DNA of 64,000 nucleotides from DASPWW01 sp963841715 (GTDB lineage Bacteria > Actinomycetota > Thermoleophilia > Solirubrobacterales > 70-9). The position numbers and the translations under genes were made by a program. The stretch covers positions 186,001 through 250,000 of the forward strand of contig CAWJDP010000001.1 of assembly GCA_963841715.1 (NCBI GenBank), written 5' to 3'. Under the pieces are notes generated by a model. The model saw only the letters and a list, made by a program, of their open reading frames with translations. It was not told the DNA's origin and did no database searches. This document shows positions 34,399-43,594 of the stretch, piece after piece (the stretch's first letter is position 1; each line of letters starts with the position of its first letter).

Positions 34399-35916
34399 AT
34401 GGCAATCGAGGGGTGGATGAGAGGCGTCTACGACGCCGAGCGCATGCGTGCGGCGGACAGCTGGGCGATCGACGACCAAGGGATCCCCTCGCTCGATCTG
34501 ATGGAGGCGGCCGGCGAGGCGGTCGCGCGGGCGACGGGCGAGGCAGCCCGCGAGGGGCCGATCCGCGTCGTGTGCGGAAAGGGCAACAACGGAGGCGACG
34601 GTCTTGTCGCGGCGCGCAAGCTCGCCTCGACCGGGTACGACGTCGAGGTGCTGCTGCCGTGGCCCGCGGGCGAGCTGTCGCGGGACTCGCAGGCGAACCT
34701 CGAGGACTTTCCGGGGACCGGGCGCCAGGTCTCCGAACGCGAGATCGACGGCGCGCTCGCGGACTCGGGGGCCGTCGTCGACGCGATCTTCGGCACCGGG
34801 TTCAGCGGCGCGCCCCGCGAGCCCGCGGACGCGGCGATCGAGGCGATCAACCGCTGCGGAGCGCCCGTCGTCGCGGCCGACATCTCCTCCGGCGTCGATG
34901 CGTCGACGGGCGAGGTCGAGGCGGTCGCGGTCAGCGCCGACGTCACGGTCAGCTTCCACGCCGCGAAGCTCGGCCACTGGATCGCGCCCGGGAAATGGCA
35001 CGCGGGCAGACTCGAGGTGAGCAAGATCGGGATCCCGGACGGCGCGCCGGTCGAGGCGCCCGCGGGCCTGATCGAGCCCGGCGTGCTGAGGCTGGCACCG
35101 AAGCGGGGCTCGCAGTCGACGAAGTTCAGCTCCGGCCAGGTTCTGATCGTCGGGGGGTCGGTCGGCCTCACCGGGGCCCCGTGCATGGCGTCCGAGGCCG
35201 CGATCCGCGCCGGCGCGGGGTACGCGACGGCGGCGGTCCCGGCTGAGATCCAGCCGATCCTGGCGACGAAGCTGACCGAGGTGATGACGATCGGCGTCGA
35301 GGCCGACGGGGGCGGGCTCGGCCCAGCCGCGGTCGACACGGTCGCCGACGCGGCGACACGCGCCGCGGCCGTGATCCTCGGCCCGGGGCTCGGGCGCTCC
35401 GACGGCGCCTTCGAGCTCGCGCGCGGGCTGGCGTCGCGGATCCCTGCACCGCTGCTGATCGACGCCGACGGGCTCAATGCCCATGCCGGGCGGCTGGAGT
35501 CGCTGGCCGAGCGCGATCACCCGACCGTGCTCACTCCTCACGCCGGCGAGCTCGGCCGCCTGCTGGAGCGCGACTCGGCCACGGTAGATGCCCACCGCCT
35601 CGCGAGTGCGCGGGTCGCGTCGGAGGCCGCGAACGCAATCGTCGTCCTCAAGGGCGACGACACTCTGGTCGTGGACCAGGGCCGCGTCGGAATCAACAGG
35701 GTCTCGAGCCCGGGGCTCGCGACCGCCGGCACCGGGGACGTGCTCTCCGGGGTGATCGGCGCGATGCTCGCGCGCGGGATGGAGCCGTTCGCCGCGGCGT
35801 GCGCGGGCGTGATCGCGCACGCGCGAGCCGGCCGGCGCGCCGCGGAGGGGGTCGGCGCCGAGTCGGTGATCGCAAGCGACGTGATCGCCGCGATCCCCGA
35901 CGGTCTCGCGGTTTGA
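34399..35916 (+). CDS. nnr: bifunctional NAD(P)H-hydrate epimerase / ADP-dependent dehydratase
   Basis: Repairs hydrated NAD(P)H. The N-terminal YjeF_N epimerase domain (residues about 5-210) has VVCGKGNNGGDGLVAARKL, VDAIFGTGFSG and AADISSGVDASTGEV. The C-terminal YjeF_C/CARKD dehydratase domain (about 230-500) has SSGQVLIVGGSVGLTGAP, VILGPGLGRS, LLIDADGLNAH, LTPHAGELGRLL and the catalytic TAGTGDVLSGVIGAMLA. 505 residues, standard for the fused form. The ATG 34399 matches the epimerase N-terminus. The stop overlaps the ATG of alr. Confidence 0.95.
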   Translation: MAIEGWMRGVYDAERMRAADSWAIDDQGIPSLDLMEAAGEAVARATGEAAREGPIRVVCGKGNNGGDGLVAARKLASTGYDVEVLLPWPAGELSRDSQANLEDFPGTGRQVSEREIDGALADSGAVVDAIFGTGFSGAPREPADAAIEAINRCGAPVVAADISSGVDASTGEVEAVAVSADVTVSFHAAKLGHWIAPGKWHAGRLEVSKIGIPDGAPVEAPAGLIEPGVLRLAPKRGSQSTKFSSGQVLIVGGSVGLTGAPCMASEAAIRAGAGYATAAVPAEIQPILATKLTEVMTIGVEADGGGLGPAAVDTVADAATRAAAVILGPGLGRSDGAFELARGLASRIPAPLLIDADGLNAHAGRLESLAERDHPTVLTPHAGELGRLLERDSATVDAHRLASARVASEAANAIVVLKGDDTLVVDQGRVGINRVSSPGLATAGTGDVLSGVIGAMLARGMEPFAAACAGVIAHARAGRRAAEGVGAESVIASDVIAAIPDGLAV

Positions 35917-37088
35917 TGGACGGACCTCCGGCCCAGCGGGCCCTCGCGGTGCTGACGCCGGACGCCGTCCGCGACAACTGCGCCCGGATTGCGCGCGGGC
36001 TCCACGGCGCGGCGCTGTGCGCGGTCGTGAAGGCGAATGGGTACGGCCATGGTGCGGTCGACTGCGCGGAGGCCGCACTCGACGGCGGGGCCACGTGGCT
36101 CGCGGTCGCCGCGGCCCAGGAGGCCGTCGATCTCCGCGCACGGGCGCTGGGAGAGTCGAGTCGCATCGCGAACGCGCGAATCCTCGTCATGGGTGCGCTG
36201 ACGCCCGACGAGCTCGACGCCGCGCTCGGTGCGGATTCCGACGTCGCGGTATGGAGGCAGGGCTTCCTCGATCTCGTTGCCGAGCGCGCTGGCGAGACGA
36301 GACCGCGGGTCCATGTCAAGTACGACACCGGGATGGGGCGGCTCGGCGAGCGCGACCAGGACGCGGTGCGCGACCTCGTCCGGACGGCGGCCGCCGACGA
36401 TCGCGTTGAGCTGGCCGGCTTGTGGACGCACTTCGCGACCGCGGACGAGCTCGACTCCGAGTTCTTCGACGACCAGCTCGCCCGCTTCCGCGAGGTGGCG
36501 CTGCCGCTGAAAGAGGAGCTCCCCTCACTCAAGCTCCACGCGGCGAACAGCGCCGCGACGCTGCGAGCTCGCGAATCGCACTTCGACATGGTCCGGTGCG
36601 GGATCGCGATCTACGGGCTTGATCCGTTCCAGCGAGACCCGGCTTCGCGCGATCTCGAGCCGGCGCTCGAGCTGCACTCCTATGTCGCCGCCGTGAAGCG
36701 GTTCCCGAAGGGGGCGAGCGCGGGCTACGGGCGCACGTGGCGCGCGCCCGAGGACACCTGGGTCGGCGTGCTCCCGATCGGCTACGGCGACGGGGTCCCC
36801 CGTGCGCTCAGCAACAACTGCGACGTCCTCGTCGGAGGCCGGCGCTACCCGCTCGTCGGCACGGTGTCGATGGACAACATCACGATCGACCTCGGGCCCG
36901 ACCCGAGCGTCGAGCCCGGCGACCCGGCTGTGCTGATCGGCGCGCAGGGCGAGGAGCGCCTACTCGCCGAGGAGATGGCAGCGCGCCTCGACACGATCAA
37001 CTACGAGATCACGTGCGGGATCTCGGAGCGCGTCGACCGCTCGATCCGCTCGGGAATCAGCTTCGGCGACGGCGACAACGGCTCGTGA
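35916..37088 (+). CDS. alr: alanine racemase
   Basis: Makes D-alanine for peptidoglycan with PLP. The PLP lysine is in LCAVVKANGYGHGAVDCA; further motifs are VHVKYDTGMGRLG and LHAANSAATL (phosphate cup region). The catalytic Tyr is in SAGYGRTWRAPEDT, then IGYGDGVPRAL and the substrate-binding VSMDNITIDLG. 390 residues. ATG overlaps the nnr stop and the end overlaps the GTG of the next gene. It groups with acpS and nnr as often seen in bacteria. Confidence 0.96.
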   Translation: MDGPPAQRALAVLTPDAVRDNCARIARGLHGAALCAVVKANGYGHGAVDCAEAALDGGATWLAVAAAQEAVDLRARALGESSRIANARILVMGALTPDELDAALGADSDVAVWRQGFLDLVAERAGETRPRVHVKYDTGMGRLGERDQDAVRDLVRTAAADDRVELAGLWTHFATADELDSEFFDDQLARFREVALPLKEELPSLKLHAANSAATLRARESHFDMVRCGIAIYGLDPFQRDPASRDLEPALELHSYVAAVKRFPKGASAGYGRTWRAPEDTWVGVLPIGYGDGVPRALSNNCDVLVGGRRYPLVGTVSMDNITIDLGPDPSVEPGDPAVLIGAQGEERLLAEEMAARLDTINYEITCGISERVDRSIRSGISFGDGDNGS

Positions 37089-38515
37089 GCGATTCCTTCG
37101 CCGACCGGATCGCCGCTTCGCCCGCCGGACGCGCGGCGCGCTCCGCGCTGGGCGATTCGGACGAGACCTGGATCGTCGGCGGCGGAGTTCGGGACGCGGC
37201 GCTCGACCGTCCGGTTGTCGACATCGACATCGCGGTCGCCGAAGGCGAGGAAAAGGCGGCGCGCGCGATCGCCCGAGCCGCGAACGCGCACCCGTTCCAA
37301 CTCTCGGAGGAGTTCCCGACCTGGCGTGTCGCCAGCCGCGCCGAGGACTGGCACGTCGACGTCGCGCTGCTGCGCGCGCCGACGATCGAGGGCGACCTAG
37401 CGAAGCGCGACTTCACCGTCAACGCGGTTGCTCTTCCGCTCGCCGGGGGTGAGCCTGTTGACCCGACCGGCGGGCTCGCCGACGTCAAGCGGCGCGAGCT
37501 CCGCGCTGCCGGCCCCGGATCGTTCGCCGATGACCCACTGCGGATCCTGCGCGCGGCGCGGATCGCCTCCAATCTCGGGTTCTCGATCGATTCCGAGACG
37601 GCCGAGCTCGCGCGCGCCGAGGCGGGGCGGGCCGCGGAGCCCGCGGGCGAGCGCCAGCTCACCGAGCTCCGCCTGCTCGTCGCCGGGGCCGACCCGGTCC
37701 GCGGCGTCGAGCTGCTCGACGAGCTCGACACCACCAGGGTCGTCCTCCCCGAGCTGGCTGCGCTGCGCGGCGTCGAGCAGAACCCCTACCACCACCTCGA
37801 CGTCCACGGCCACACGATCGAGGTCCTGCGCCGCACGCTCGAGGTGGAGTCGAGCCTCAACCGGCTCGTGGGGCCGAACGCGCCCGGGGTCGCCGAGCTC
37901 CTGGCCGAGCCTCTCGCCGATGGGCTCACGCGCGCGGTCGGCCTGCGATTCGCGGCGCTGTTCCACGACCTCGGCAAGCCGGAGACGCGCGCGGTCAACG
38001 ACGAGGGCAGGGTGCTGTTCATCGGCCACGACCATGCCGGCACGCGGATCGTCGGCGAGATCGGATCGCGGCTGCGCGCGAGCCGGCGCCTGACCGAGTT
38101 CCTGCAGTCGCTGACGCTCAACCACCTCCGGCTCGGCTTCCTCGTACATGAGCAGCCGCTGAAGCGGCGCCGCGTCTACGAGTACCTCAGGGCCACCGAC
38201 CCGGACTCGGTCGACGTCACGCTGCTGACGGTCGCCGATCGCCTCGCGACGCAGGGCCCGCGCACGAAGCAGGAGGCGATCGACTCCCACCTGGACCTCG
38301 CGCGCGAGATGATCGGCGAAGCGCTGGCGTGGCGGCGCGACGGTGCTCCGCGCTCGCCGATTCCCGGCGACGAGCTCGCCGCCGAGCTCGGGATTGAGCG
38401 CGGCCCGGAGCTCGGCCGGATGCTCGAGCGGATCGAGGCGGCGGTGTTCGAGGGCGATGTGTCCAGTCGCGACGACGCGCTCGCGCTCGCACGAGGATTC
38501 GCGACCGGTTCGTAG
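37085..38515 (+). CDS. CCA-adding tRNA nucleotidyltransferase / poly(A) polymerase family, HD domain
   Basis: A 476-residue class II nucleotidyltransferase. The head domain has IVGGGVRDAAL and the metal-binding DIDIAVAEGEE, then RDFTVNAVAL and the RNA-binding DPLRILRAARIASNLGF. An HD domain follows (HGHTIEVL, then RFAALFHDLGKPETR and FIGHDHAGTRI). The class is tRNA repair or CCA addition; whether it adds A only or CCA cannot be told from sequence alone. GTG start overlaps the alr stop (GTGA). Confidence 0.88.
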   Translation: MSDSFADRIAASPAGRAARSALGDSDETWIVGGGVRDAALDRPVVDIDIAVAEGEEKAARAIARAANAHPFQLSEEFPTWRVASRAEDWHVDVALLRAPTIEGDLAKRDFTVNAVALPLAGGEPVDPTGGLADVKRRELRAAGPGSFADDPLRILRAARIASNLGFSIDSETAELARAEAGRAAEPAGERQLTELRLLVAGADPVRGVELLDELDTTRVVLPELAALRGVEQNPYHHLDVHGHTIEVLRRTLEVESSLNRLVGPNAPGVAELLAEPLADGLTRAVGLRFAALFHDLGKPETRAVNDEGRVLFIGHDHAGTRIVGEIGSRLRASRRLTEFLQSLTLNHLRLGFLVHEQPLKRRRVYEYLRATDPDSVDVTLLTVADRLATQGPRTKQEAIDSHLDLAREMIGEALAWRRDGAPRSPIPGDELAAELGIERGPELGRMLERIEAAVFEGDVSSRDDALALARGFATGS

Positions 38516-38569
38516 GCGTCCTTCGCCCAGCGTCCCGGCGCAACGCTCAGGGGCCGCGGTGCCGCCGGA

Positions 38570-38575
38570 TACGAT
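38570..38575 (+). promoter_or_regulatory. candidate -10 box, leaderless MFS gene
   Basis: TACGAT 6 bases before the GTG at 38582, with no ribosome site between. It fits the leaderless pattern seen at other genes here. Confidence 0.4.
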
Positions 38576-38581
38576 CGCGAC

Positions 38582-40009
38582 GTGAGCGTTCACGCCTGGC
38601 ACCATCCGGGTCGCCACTCCGCCGAGGCCGCATCGCGCATCAGCGCCGCCGCTGTCCCGGCTCGCCTGGGCCCGACGCTGATGGCCGCGTCCCTCAGCAT
38701 CTTCGTGATCCAGCTCGACTTCCTCGCGCTCAACCTGGCGCTGCCGAGGATGGCGTCCGAGCTCCACACGTCGACGACCAACCTGCAGTGGGCGATCAGC
38801 GGCTACATGCTCGCGTTAGCCGCGTTCCTGATCCCGGGCGGCCGGCTCGGCGACATCCTGGGCCGCAAGCGGATGCTGATCGTCGGTCTGGCGATCTTCG
38901 GCCTCTGCTCGCTCGGGGCCGGTGCAGCGTCCGACGCCAACGTCGTGATCGCGTTCCGGGTGGTCCAGGGAATCGGTGCCGGGATCCTGTTCCCCCTCGC
39001 GATCGCGATCATCACGGACGCCTTCCCACCCGAGCGGACGATGCGGGCGATCGGCAACGCGTACGGGATCGGCGCAGTGGCGATGGCGCTCGGCCCCCTG
39101 TTCGGAGGCGGCCTCACTGAGCTGATCTCGTGGCGACTGGTGCTGCTCGTCAATGTCCCGGCGGTCGTGGCGGGGATCGTTGTCGTCGCTCTCGGCGTGC
39201 GCGAGTCCCGCGACACGACGGTCCCGCGCTCGGTCGACCTCCCAGGGCTGATCGCGGTCGCGCTCGGGATCGCGATGGTCACCTTCGCCGTCGACCGTTC
39301 CAACACGTGGAGCGCCGCGGCGACGCTCGCCGCTGTCGCGGTCGGCCTGCTGGTCCTGGTGGCGTTCGTGCTTCGCGAGCGGGCTGCGCGCTGGCCACTC
39401 GTTCAACTCGAGTTGTTCCGCAACATGCCCTACGTCCTCGTCACGCTGCTCGCGACGGTGAGCAACGTCGCGTTCGTCGTCGGCACATTCGCAAGCACGA
39501 TCTACCTCCAGCAGGTCGAGGGGTACTCGCCGCTCGAGGCAGGTGTGATCTTTCTGGCGGCGTCGATCGCCTGCGGTGTCGCCGGCCCGCTCTCGGGTCA
39601 ACTCGGGGAGCGCTTCGACATCCCGCGTACGATGGTCACGGCCGCGGTGGTCGGCGCGATCGGCCTGTTCGTGGTCTCGCTGGGGGGCGCTCTCGGTCCG
39701 TATCTGCCGGCGCTCGCGTTGTTCGGGCTCGGCTACGGGATCGGGTGGGCGATGGCGAGCGTCGGGACGCAGACCGTCGTCCCGGCCGAGCGCGCTGGGC
39801 AGGCGTCGGGCGTGACGCTCGCGATTGTGATCGGGACCGCCGGCCTCGGGGTCGCCGCGGCCGCCACGCTGATCGAGGCCGGCTCGTCCCATCACGACCT
39901 CGGGCCGGCGATCGAGGACCTGCTGCGGTGGATGGCGATCGGGAGCGTGGTGCTCGCGGGCGCCCTCGGGCTGGCGGCCGAGCGACTCATGTCGCACCGC
40001 GCGGACTAG
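38582..40009 (+). CDS. MFS drug-efflux-type transporter (EmrB/QacA-like)
   Basis: A 475-residue membrane protein with about 14 hydrophobic helices, the DHA2 layout. The first helix has SIFVIQLDFLALNLALPRMA (motif D1-like), motif A is GGRLGDILGRKRML, and motif C is GNAYGIGAVAMALGPLFGG near 39055. Substrate-level function is not predictable; multidrug/H+ antiport is the family norm. It is preceded by a 66-base gap after cca with its own promoter box. Confidence 0.9.
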   Translation: MSVHAWHHPGRHSAEAASRISAAAVPARLGPTLMAASLSIFVIQLDFLALNLALPRMASELHTSTTNLQWAISGYMLALAAFLIPGGRLGDILGRKRMLIVGLAIFGLCSLGAGAASDANVVIAFRVVQGIGAGILFPLAIAIITDAFPPERTMRAIGNAYGIGAVAMALGPLFGGGLTELISWRLVLLVNVPAVVAGIVVVALGVRESRDTTVPRSVDLPGLIAVALGIAMVTFAVDRSNTWSAAATLAAVAVGLLVLVAFVLRERAARWPLVQLELFRNMPYVLVTLLATVSNVAFVVGTFASTIYLQQVEGYSPLEAGVIFLAASIACGVAGPLSGQLGERFDIPRTMVTAAVVGAIGLFVVSLGGALGPYLPALALFGLGYGIGWAMASVGTQTVVPAERAGQASGVTLAIVIGTAGLGVAAAATLIEAGSSHHDLGPAIEDLLRWMAIGSVVLAGALGLAAERLMSHRAD

Positions 40010-40042
40010 GCTCGCTGGGGCTGGACGAACGCGACGACTCCG

Positions 40043-40071
40043 TTCCGACACCGCGCCGAGGCCGATAGTCT
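40043..40071 (+). promoter_or_regulatory. candidate promoter, leaderless HIT gene
   Basis: TTCCGA (40043-40048), 17-base spacer, TAGTCT (40066-40071), then 8 bases to the GTG at 40080. This is the best-spaced promoter of the leaderless set. Confidence 0.45.
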
Positions 40072-40079
40072 GCGCCGCC

Positions 40080-40514
40080 GTGGAGTCGAGCGAGCAGGAC
40101 TGCCTGTTCTGCGGGATCGCCGCCGGCGAGGTCCCGGCGCAGATCCTCGACGAGGACGAGCACACGGTCGCGTTCATGGACATCAACCCGGCGACCCGCG
40201 GGCACGCGCTTGTGATCCCGCGGAAGCACGCGCGCGACCTGATGGAGGTCTCCGACGCGGACCTCGCGCGGACCATGGGCGCGGCGCGCCGGCTCGCGCG
40301 GAGGATCGACGAGACGCTGAGACCGGATGGGTTCAACATCCTCAATTCTTGCCGCCCGGCGGCGTGGCAGACGATCTTCCACTACCACCTGCACGTGATC
40401 CCGCGCTACGAGGACGACCCGCTGAAGCTCCCCTGGGTTCCCGGCCCTGCCCCCGAGGGCGAGATCGAGGCGGTCGCGAACGAGATCCGAGGCGGAGCCG
40501 GAGGTGACCGGTAG
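40080..40514 (+). CDS. HIT-family hydrolase
   Basis: A 144-residue histidine-triad protein: zinc-site Cys pair in CLFCGIAAGEVPAQ, then VAFMDINPATRGHALVIPRK and the triad FHYHLHVIPRYEDD (HxHxH). Such proteins hydrolyse AMP/GMP conjugates such as adenosine phosphoramidates or Ap4A. The segment before the triad reads NSCRPAAWQTI instead of the common NxGxxAGQxV, a mild deviation. Its TAG shares one base with the GTG of the enoyl-CoA hydratase gene. Confidence 0.93.
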   Translation: MESSEQDCLFCGIAAGEVPAQILDEDEHTVAFMDINPATRGHALVIPRKHARDLMEVSDADLARTMGAARRLARRIDETLRPDGFNILNSCRPAAWQTIFHYHLHVIPRYEDDPLKLPWVPGPAPEGEIEAVANEIRGGAGGDR

Positions 40515-41308
40515 TGGCCGACAATCCCCCGATCAGGGTCGAGCGCGACGGTGCCGTCGCGTCGATCATCCTTCACGATCCGCCGTTGAACCTGTTCGGC
40601 GAGGACGAATTCAACGCCCTCAACGACTGCATCGGCGAGCTCGAGGGCTCAGACGCCCGCGCCGCCGTGTGGCGCGCCGAGGGCGACGTGTTCACCGCCG
40701 GCGCCGACGTCAACGTCTTCCAGCGAATCGTCGACGGCAGCCTCGATCGCGCCGAGGGCACCTTCCAGCCGCTGCTCGGCGCGGTGCAGCGGCTCGAGGC
40801 GCTCGAGATCCCGACGCTCGCGCTTCTCCACGGGCTCTGTCTCACCGCGGGGCTCGAGGTCGCGCTCGGCTGCGACATCATCTGGGCGGGCGAGTCGGCC
40901 CAGTTCGGGCTCGTCGAGGCGCGCGTGGGGCTGACGCCCGGAGCGGGAGGGACGCAGCGTATGGCCGAGCGCGCGGGACCCGGCAGGGCGCGGGAGTTCG
41001 TGATGAGCGCGGGAATCTTCGACGCCGCGACGCTCGAGCACTGGAACGTGATCAACCGCGTCATCCCCGACGACGAACTGCTGGAGAAGGGGATGCGCTT
41101 CGCCCACCGGCTCGCGGACGGCCCGACGAGGGCCCACGCGGCGACGAAGCGGATCGTCCGCGGCTACCTCACGGGGGGCGTCAACGAGGCCGACAGCGTC
41201 ACTGCGGACGCCGCCGGCGGCCTCTTCCGCACCGAGGACCTCCAGAACGCCGTCAAGTCGTTCCTCAAGGACGGCCCCGGCAAGTTCTCGGACTTCGAGG
41301 GCATGTAG
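40514..41308 (+). CDS. enoyl-CoA hydratase/isomerase family protein
   Basis: A 264-residue crotonase-fold protein. The first oxyanion-hole segment is EGDVFTAGADVNVFQ. The second is LLHGLCLTAGLEVALGCDII, followed by AQFGLVEARVGLTPGAGGTQ, where the usual catalytic-Glu region lies. Acts on CoA thioesters; the exact reaction is not set. It is translationally coupled to HIT. Confidence 0.9.
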   Translation: MADNPPIRVERDGAVASIILHDPPLNLFGEDEFNALNDCIGELEGSDARAAVWRAEGDVFTAGADVNVFQRIVDGSLDRAEGTFQPLLGAVQRLEALEIPTLALLHGLCLTAGLEVALGCDIIWAGESAQFGLVEARVGLTPGAGGTQRMAERAGPGRAREFVMSAGIFDAATLEHWNVINRVIPDDELLEKGMRFAHRLADGPTRAHAATKRIVRGYLTGGVNEADSVTADAAGGLFRTEDLQNAVKSFLKDGPGKFSDFEGM

Positions 41309-41345
41309 CCGCAACGCGTTTGCCGCTTTCGGGGGCGGCTCCCGC

Positions 41346-41351
41346 TACCCT
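41346..41351 (+). promoter_or_regulatory. candidate -10 box, leaderless infA
   Basis: TACCCT 8 bases before the ATG at 41360, with no Shine-Dalgarno sequence. A -35 candidate TTGCCG (41320-41325) has a 20-base spacer, longer than ideal. Confidence 0.35.
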
Positions 41352-41359
41352 CACGCGCG

Positions 41360-41578
41360 ATGGCCAAGGAAGAGAAGATCGAGATGGAGGGCGAGGTCAC
41401 AGAGGCCCTGCCGAACACGATGTTCCGCGTCAAGCTCGAGAACGACCACGAGGTGCTCGGGCACATCTCGGGGAAGATGCGCCGCCACTACATCCGCATC
41501 CTCCCGGGCGACCGCGTGAAGATCGAGCTCTCGCCCTACGACCTCGATCGCGGAAGAATCACCTACCGCTACAAGTAA
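41360..41578 (+). CDS. infA: translation initiation factor IF-1
   Basis: A 72-residue OB-fold protein that binds the ribosomal A site during initiation. Start MAKEEKIEMEGEVTEALPNT; core FRVKLENDHEVLGHISGKMR and RILPGDRVKIELSPYDL then GRITYRYK, a complete IF-1. It stands apart from the ribosomal protein operon where infA often lies (next to rpmJ/rpsM). Confidence 0.97.
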   Translation: MAKEEKIEMEGEVTEALPNTMFRVKLENDHEVLGHISGKMRRHYIRILPGDRVKIELSPYDLDRGRITYRYK

Positions 41579-41599
41579 TCGGAGCGGATCGCCGGGGGA

Positions 41600-41631
41600 G
41601 GCGGCCGAAGGCCGCCGAGGGGCAGAGCCCC
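41600..41631. terminator. two hairpins between convergent infA and GH63-like gene
   Basis: GGCGGCC-GAA-GGCCGCC (41600-41616), then GGGG-CAGAG-CCCC (41619-41631). There is no T run, so these may be bidirectional terminator or processing structures. The ends of the two genes also share GCTACAAGTA. Confidence 0.45.
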
Positions 41632-41635
41632 CGTG

Positions 41636-42823
41636 CTACAAGTAGCTCGTCTCGGCCTCCGGGAGGGGGTCGGTCATCTCGGTGAGCAGCGCGGACCAAG
41701 CGAACTCCTTCGCGCCCAGCCCCGCGCCGGTGCGCGGCTCGTAGTACTCGCGCAGGCCCTCGCGGGCGGCGACGGTCGCGAGCTCCCTCGTCATCCGCTC
41801 CGCCTGCTCCCGGTAGCCGAGCCGGATCATTCCCAGCCACATCATCCAGGCCGCGTTGACCCACGTCGGCCCGCGCCAGTAGCGGCGGAACGGTCCCCGG
41901 CCCGCGCCGGGCGTGAACGAGGGCTCGCCCGCCGCGACCGACGGCGGCGGGATGGGGAGCCAGAAGCGCTCCGGGTCGAGCAGATGCTCCTCGACGAGCC
42001 GGCGGCCGATCTCCTCCGGCAGGTCCGGGAGCGCGAGCGGGGCGAGCGCAGCCCAGGTCTCTTCCGGCGGGCGCAGTCCCGAGGGCCTAGCCTCGTCGAG
42101 GAACAGTCCCCGCTCCTCGTCGTACAGGCGCTCGATCAGCGCCGGGGTGATCGACGGGCGCCCGAGCGCCAGCCGTGCCAGCCCCCACAGCACGTTGACG
42201 ACGACCTCGCACAGCACCGGTCCGCCCGCTGCTAGGACCTTGCGCGCGTCCCAGCCGAGCCCGCGGTTGTGGCGCACGAGCCCGGGAAACCCGATCCGCG
42301 CATGGGCGCGGCGGCCCCACACCGGGTCGAACTTCGGCGAGGAATCAAGGCCTGATTCATCCGGCTGGACGATCCACAGGAGCCCGTCGCCGTCGAGGTC
42401 GCGGTTCGCCTCGAGCCAGTCCTGCTGCGCCGCGATCCGCGGCTCCTCGCGCGGGTCGCCGACCGCGATTCGCCACGCCCACGCCAGCAGCGGCGGTTGG
42501 ATCGTCTCCGTGTTCGGGGCGTCGCGCGAGGTGACGCTGTAGAAGAACCCCCGCAGGAACGAGACCTTGTGGGCCCAGAAGATCGTGTGGCCGATGAAGC
42601 CGTCCTCGCGTTGCGACGCGAGCAGCGACGTCAGCTCCTTGCGCGGGCGCTCGGGATCGAAGCGCCGCCACACGATCGCCGCGAAGCACGAGTCCCAGTA
42701 CCACTGCCACGGATAGCGGCCCGGGCTCGGCTGGGTATACGCGTACGGCGTTTCCCGGCGCTCGCCCTCGAGCCAGTTGGCGGCGAGGACGCGCGCGGCG
42801 AGGGCGGCGGTCGGTGAGCTCAA
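41636..42823 (-). CDS. GH63-like glycoside hydrolase (mannosylglycerate/trehalose-type)
   Basis: A 395-residue (alpha/alpha)6-barrel protein without signal peptide. I choose TTG 42823, which overlaps the stop of the upstream permease (TTGA), as it starts just before the domain (LSSPTAALAARVLAANWLEG). Motifs are YPWQWYWDSCFAAI (catalytic Asp region, WDS), FWAHKVSFLRGFFYS, LDGDGLLWIVQPDESGLDSS, FRRYWRGPTWVNAAWMM and late REYYEPRTGAGLGAKEFAWS (second catalytic acid region). Family members hydrolyse glucosyl- or mannosylglycerate and similar compatible solutes. Coupling to an ABC-2 exporter operon is unusual. Confidence 0.8.
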   Translation of the reverse strand: MSSPTAALAARVLAANWLEGERRETPYAYTQPSPGRYPWQWYWDSCFAAIVWRRFDPERPRKELTSLLASQREDGFIGHTIFWAHKVSFLRGFFYSVTSRDAPNTETIQPPLLAWAWRIAVGDPREEPRIAAQQDWLEANRDLDGDGLLWIVQPDESGLDSSPKFDPVWGRRAHARIGFPGLVRHNRGLGWDARKVLAAGGPVLCEVVVNVLWGLARLALGRPSITPALIERLYDEERGLFLDEARPSGLRPPEETWAALAPLALPDLPEEIGRRLVEEHLLDPERFWLPIPPPSVAAGEPSFTPGAGRGPFRRYWRGPTWVNAAWMMWLGMIRLGYREQAERMTRELATVAAREGLREYYEPRTGAGLGAKEFAWSALLTEMTDPLPEAETSYL

Positions 42824-43590
42824 TCGGCGGTGCGAGCCATGCCGCGAAGCGCGAACGCGACCGTCAGCGCGATCAGTCCCGTGAGGCACAGGAGCCCGGG
42901 CCACGTGTCCGACCACGTCACCGAGCCGAGGAATCCCTGGCGGGCGGCGTCGAGCACCTGGGTCATTGGGTTGTACTTCGCGACGGTGTGCAGCCATCCT
43001 TGGAGCAGCGCGAGAGGGGCGTAGGCCGTCGTCGTCAGCACGAGCACGAGCATCCCCGCCTGCATCAGTGGCGCCGCGGACTGCGACTTGAAGCGCAGCG
43101 CGAGCGACACGCCCCACGCGGCGGCGACGATCGCGGTCCCCATGACCATCGCGAGCGCGATTGCGAGCCCGCCCAATCCCGGGAAGTGGGCGCCGAGCGA
43201 GAATGCGATCACGAGCAGGAACGTCGCCGGGAGGAGGACGCGGAAGCTCGCTGAGAGCACGAGCCCGGCGAGCAGGATGGGGCGCGGTGCCGGGGAGGCA
43301 AGGAGGCGGTCGAACCACCCCTGCTCGATGTCGCGCGCGAGGTTGACGCCGGTCGCCGCGCCGGTGAACCCCGCCGCCTGGAGCATGCTCACCGGGACGA
43401 GGAAGCTCTGGTAGCTGTCGGTTGTGAAGCCGGGCAGAAGCGTCAGGTTTCCGAACACCGCCGTCAGCCCGAGGAAGAAGATCGTCGGCGCGAGGATCCC
43501 GGGGATCGCCGCGCCGGGGACACGCAGAAGCTCGTTCAGCGCCCGCCGCATCAGCACCTGGACCATCAACAGCTCGCTGCGCGCGGTCAC
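42820..43590 (-). CDS. ABC-2 type exporter permease (second of two)
   Basis: A 256-residue six-helix permease. The first helix is GAAIPGILAPTIFFLGLTAV. The conserved cytoplasmic motif is DIEQGWFDRLLASPAPRP, and the last helix is LLCLTGLIALTVAFAL. It is encoded 4 bases after another permease and a DrrA-type ATPase, all on the minus strand, so the exporter is probably a heterodimer of permeases with an ATPase dimer. Confidence 0.9.
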   Translation of the reverse strand: MTARSELLMVQVLMRRALNELLRVPGAAIPGILAPTIFFLGLTAVFGNLTLLPGFTTDSYQSFLVPVSMLQAAGFTGAATGVNLARDIEQGWFDRLLASPAPRPILLAGLVLSASFRVLLPATFLLVIAFSLGAHFPGLGGLAIALAMVMGTAIVAAAWGVSLALRFKSQSAAPLMQAGMLVLVLTTTAYAPLALLQGWLHTVAKYNPMTQVLDAARQGFLGSVTWSDTWPGLLCLTGLIALTVAFALRGMARTAD

Positions 43591-43594
43591 GGGG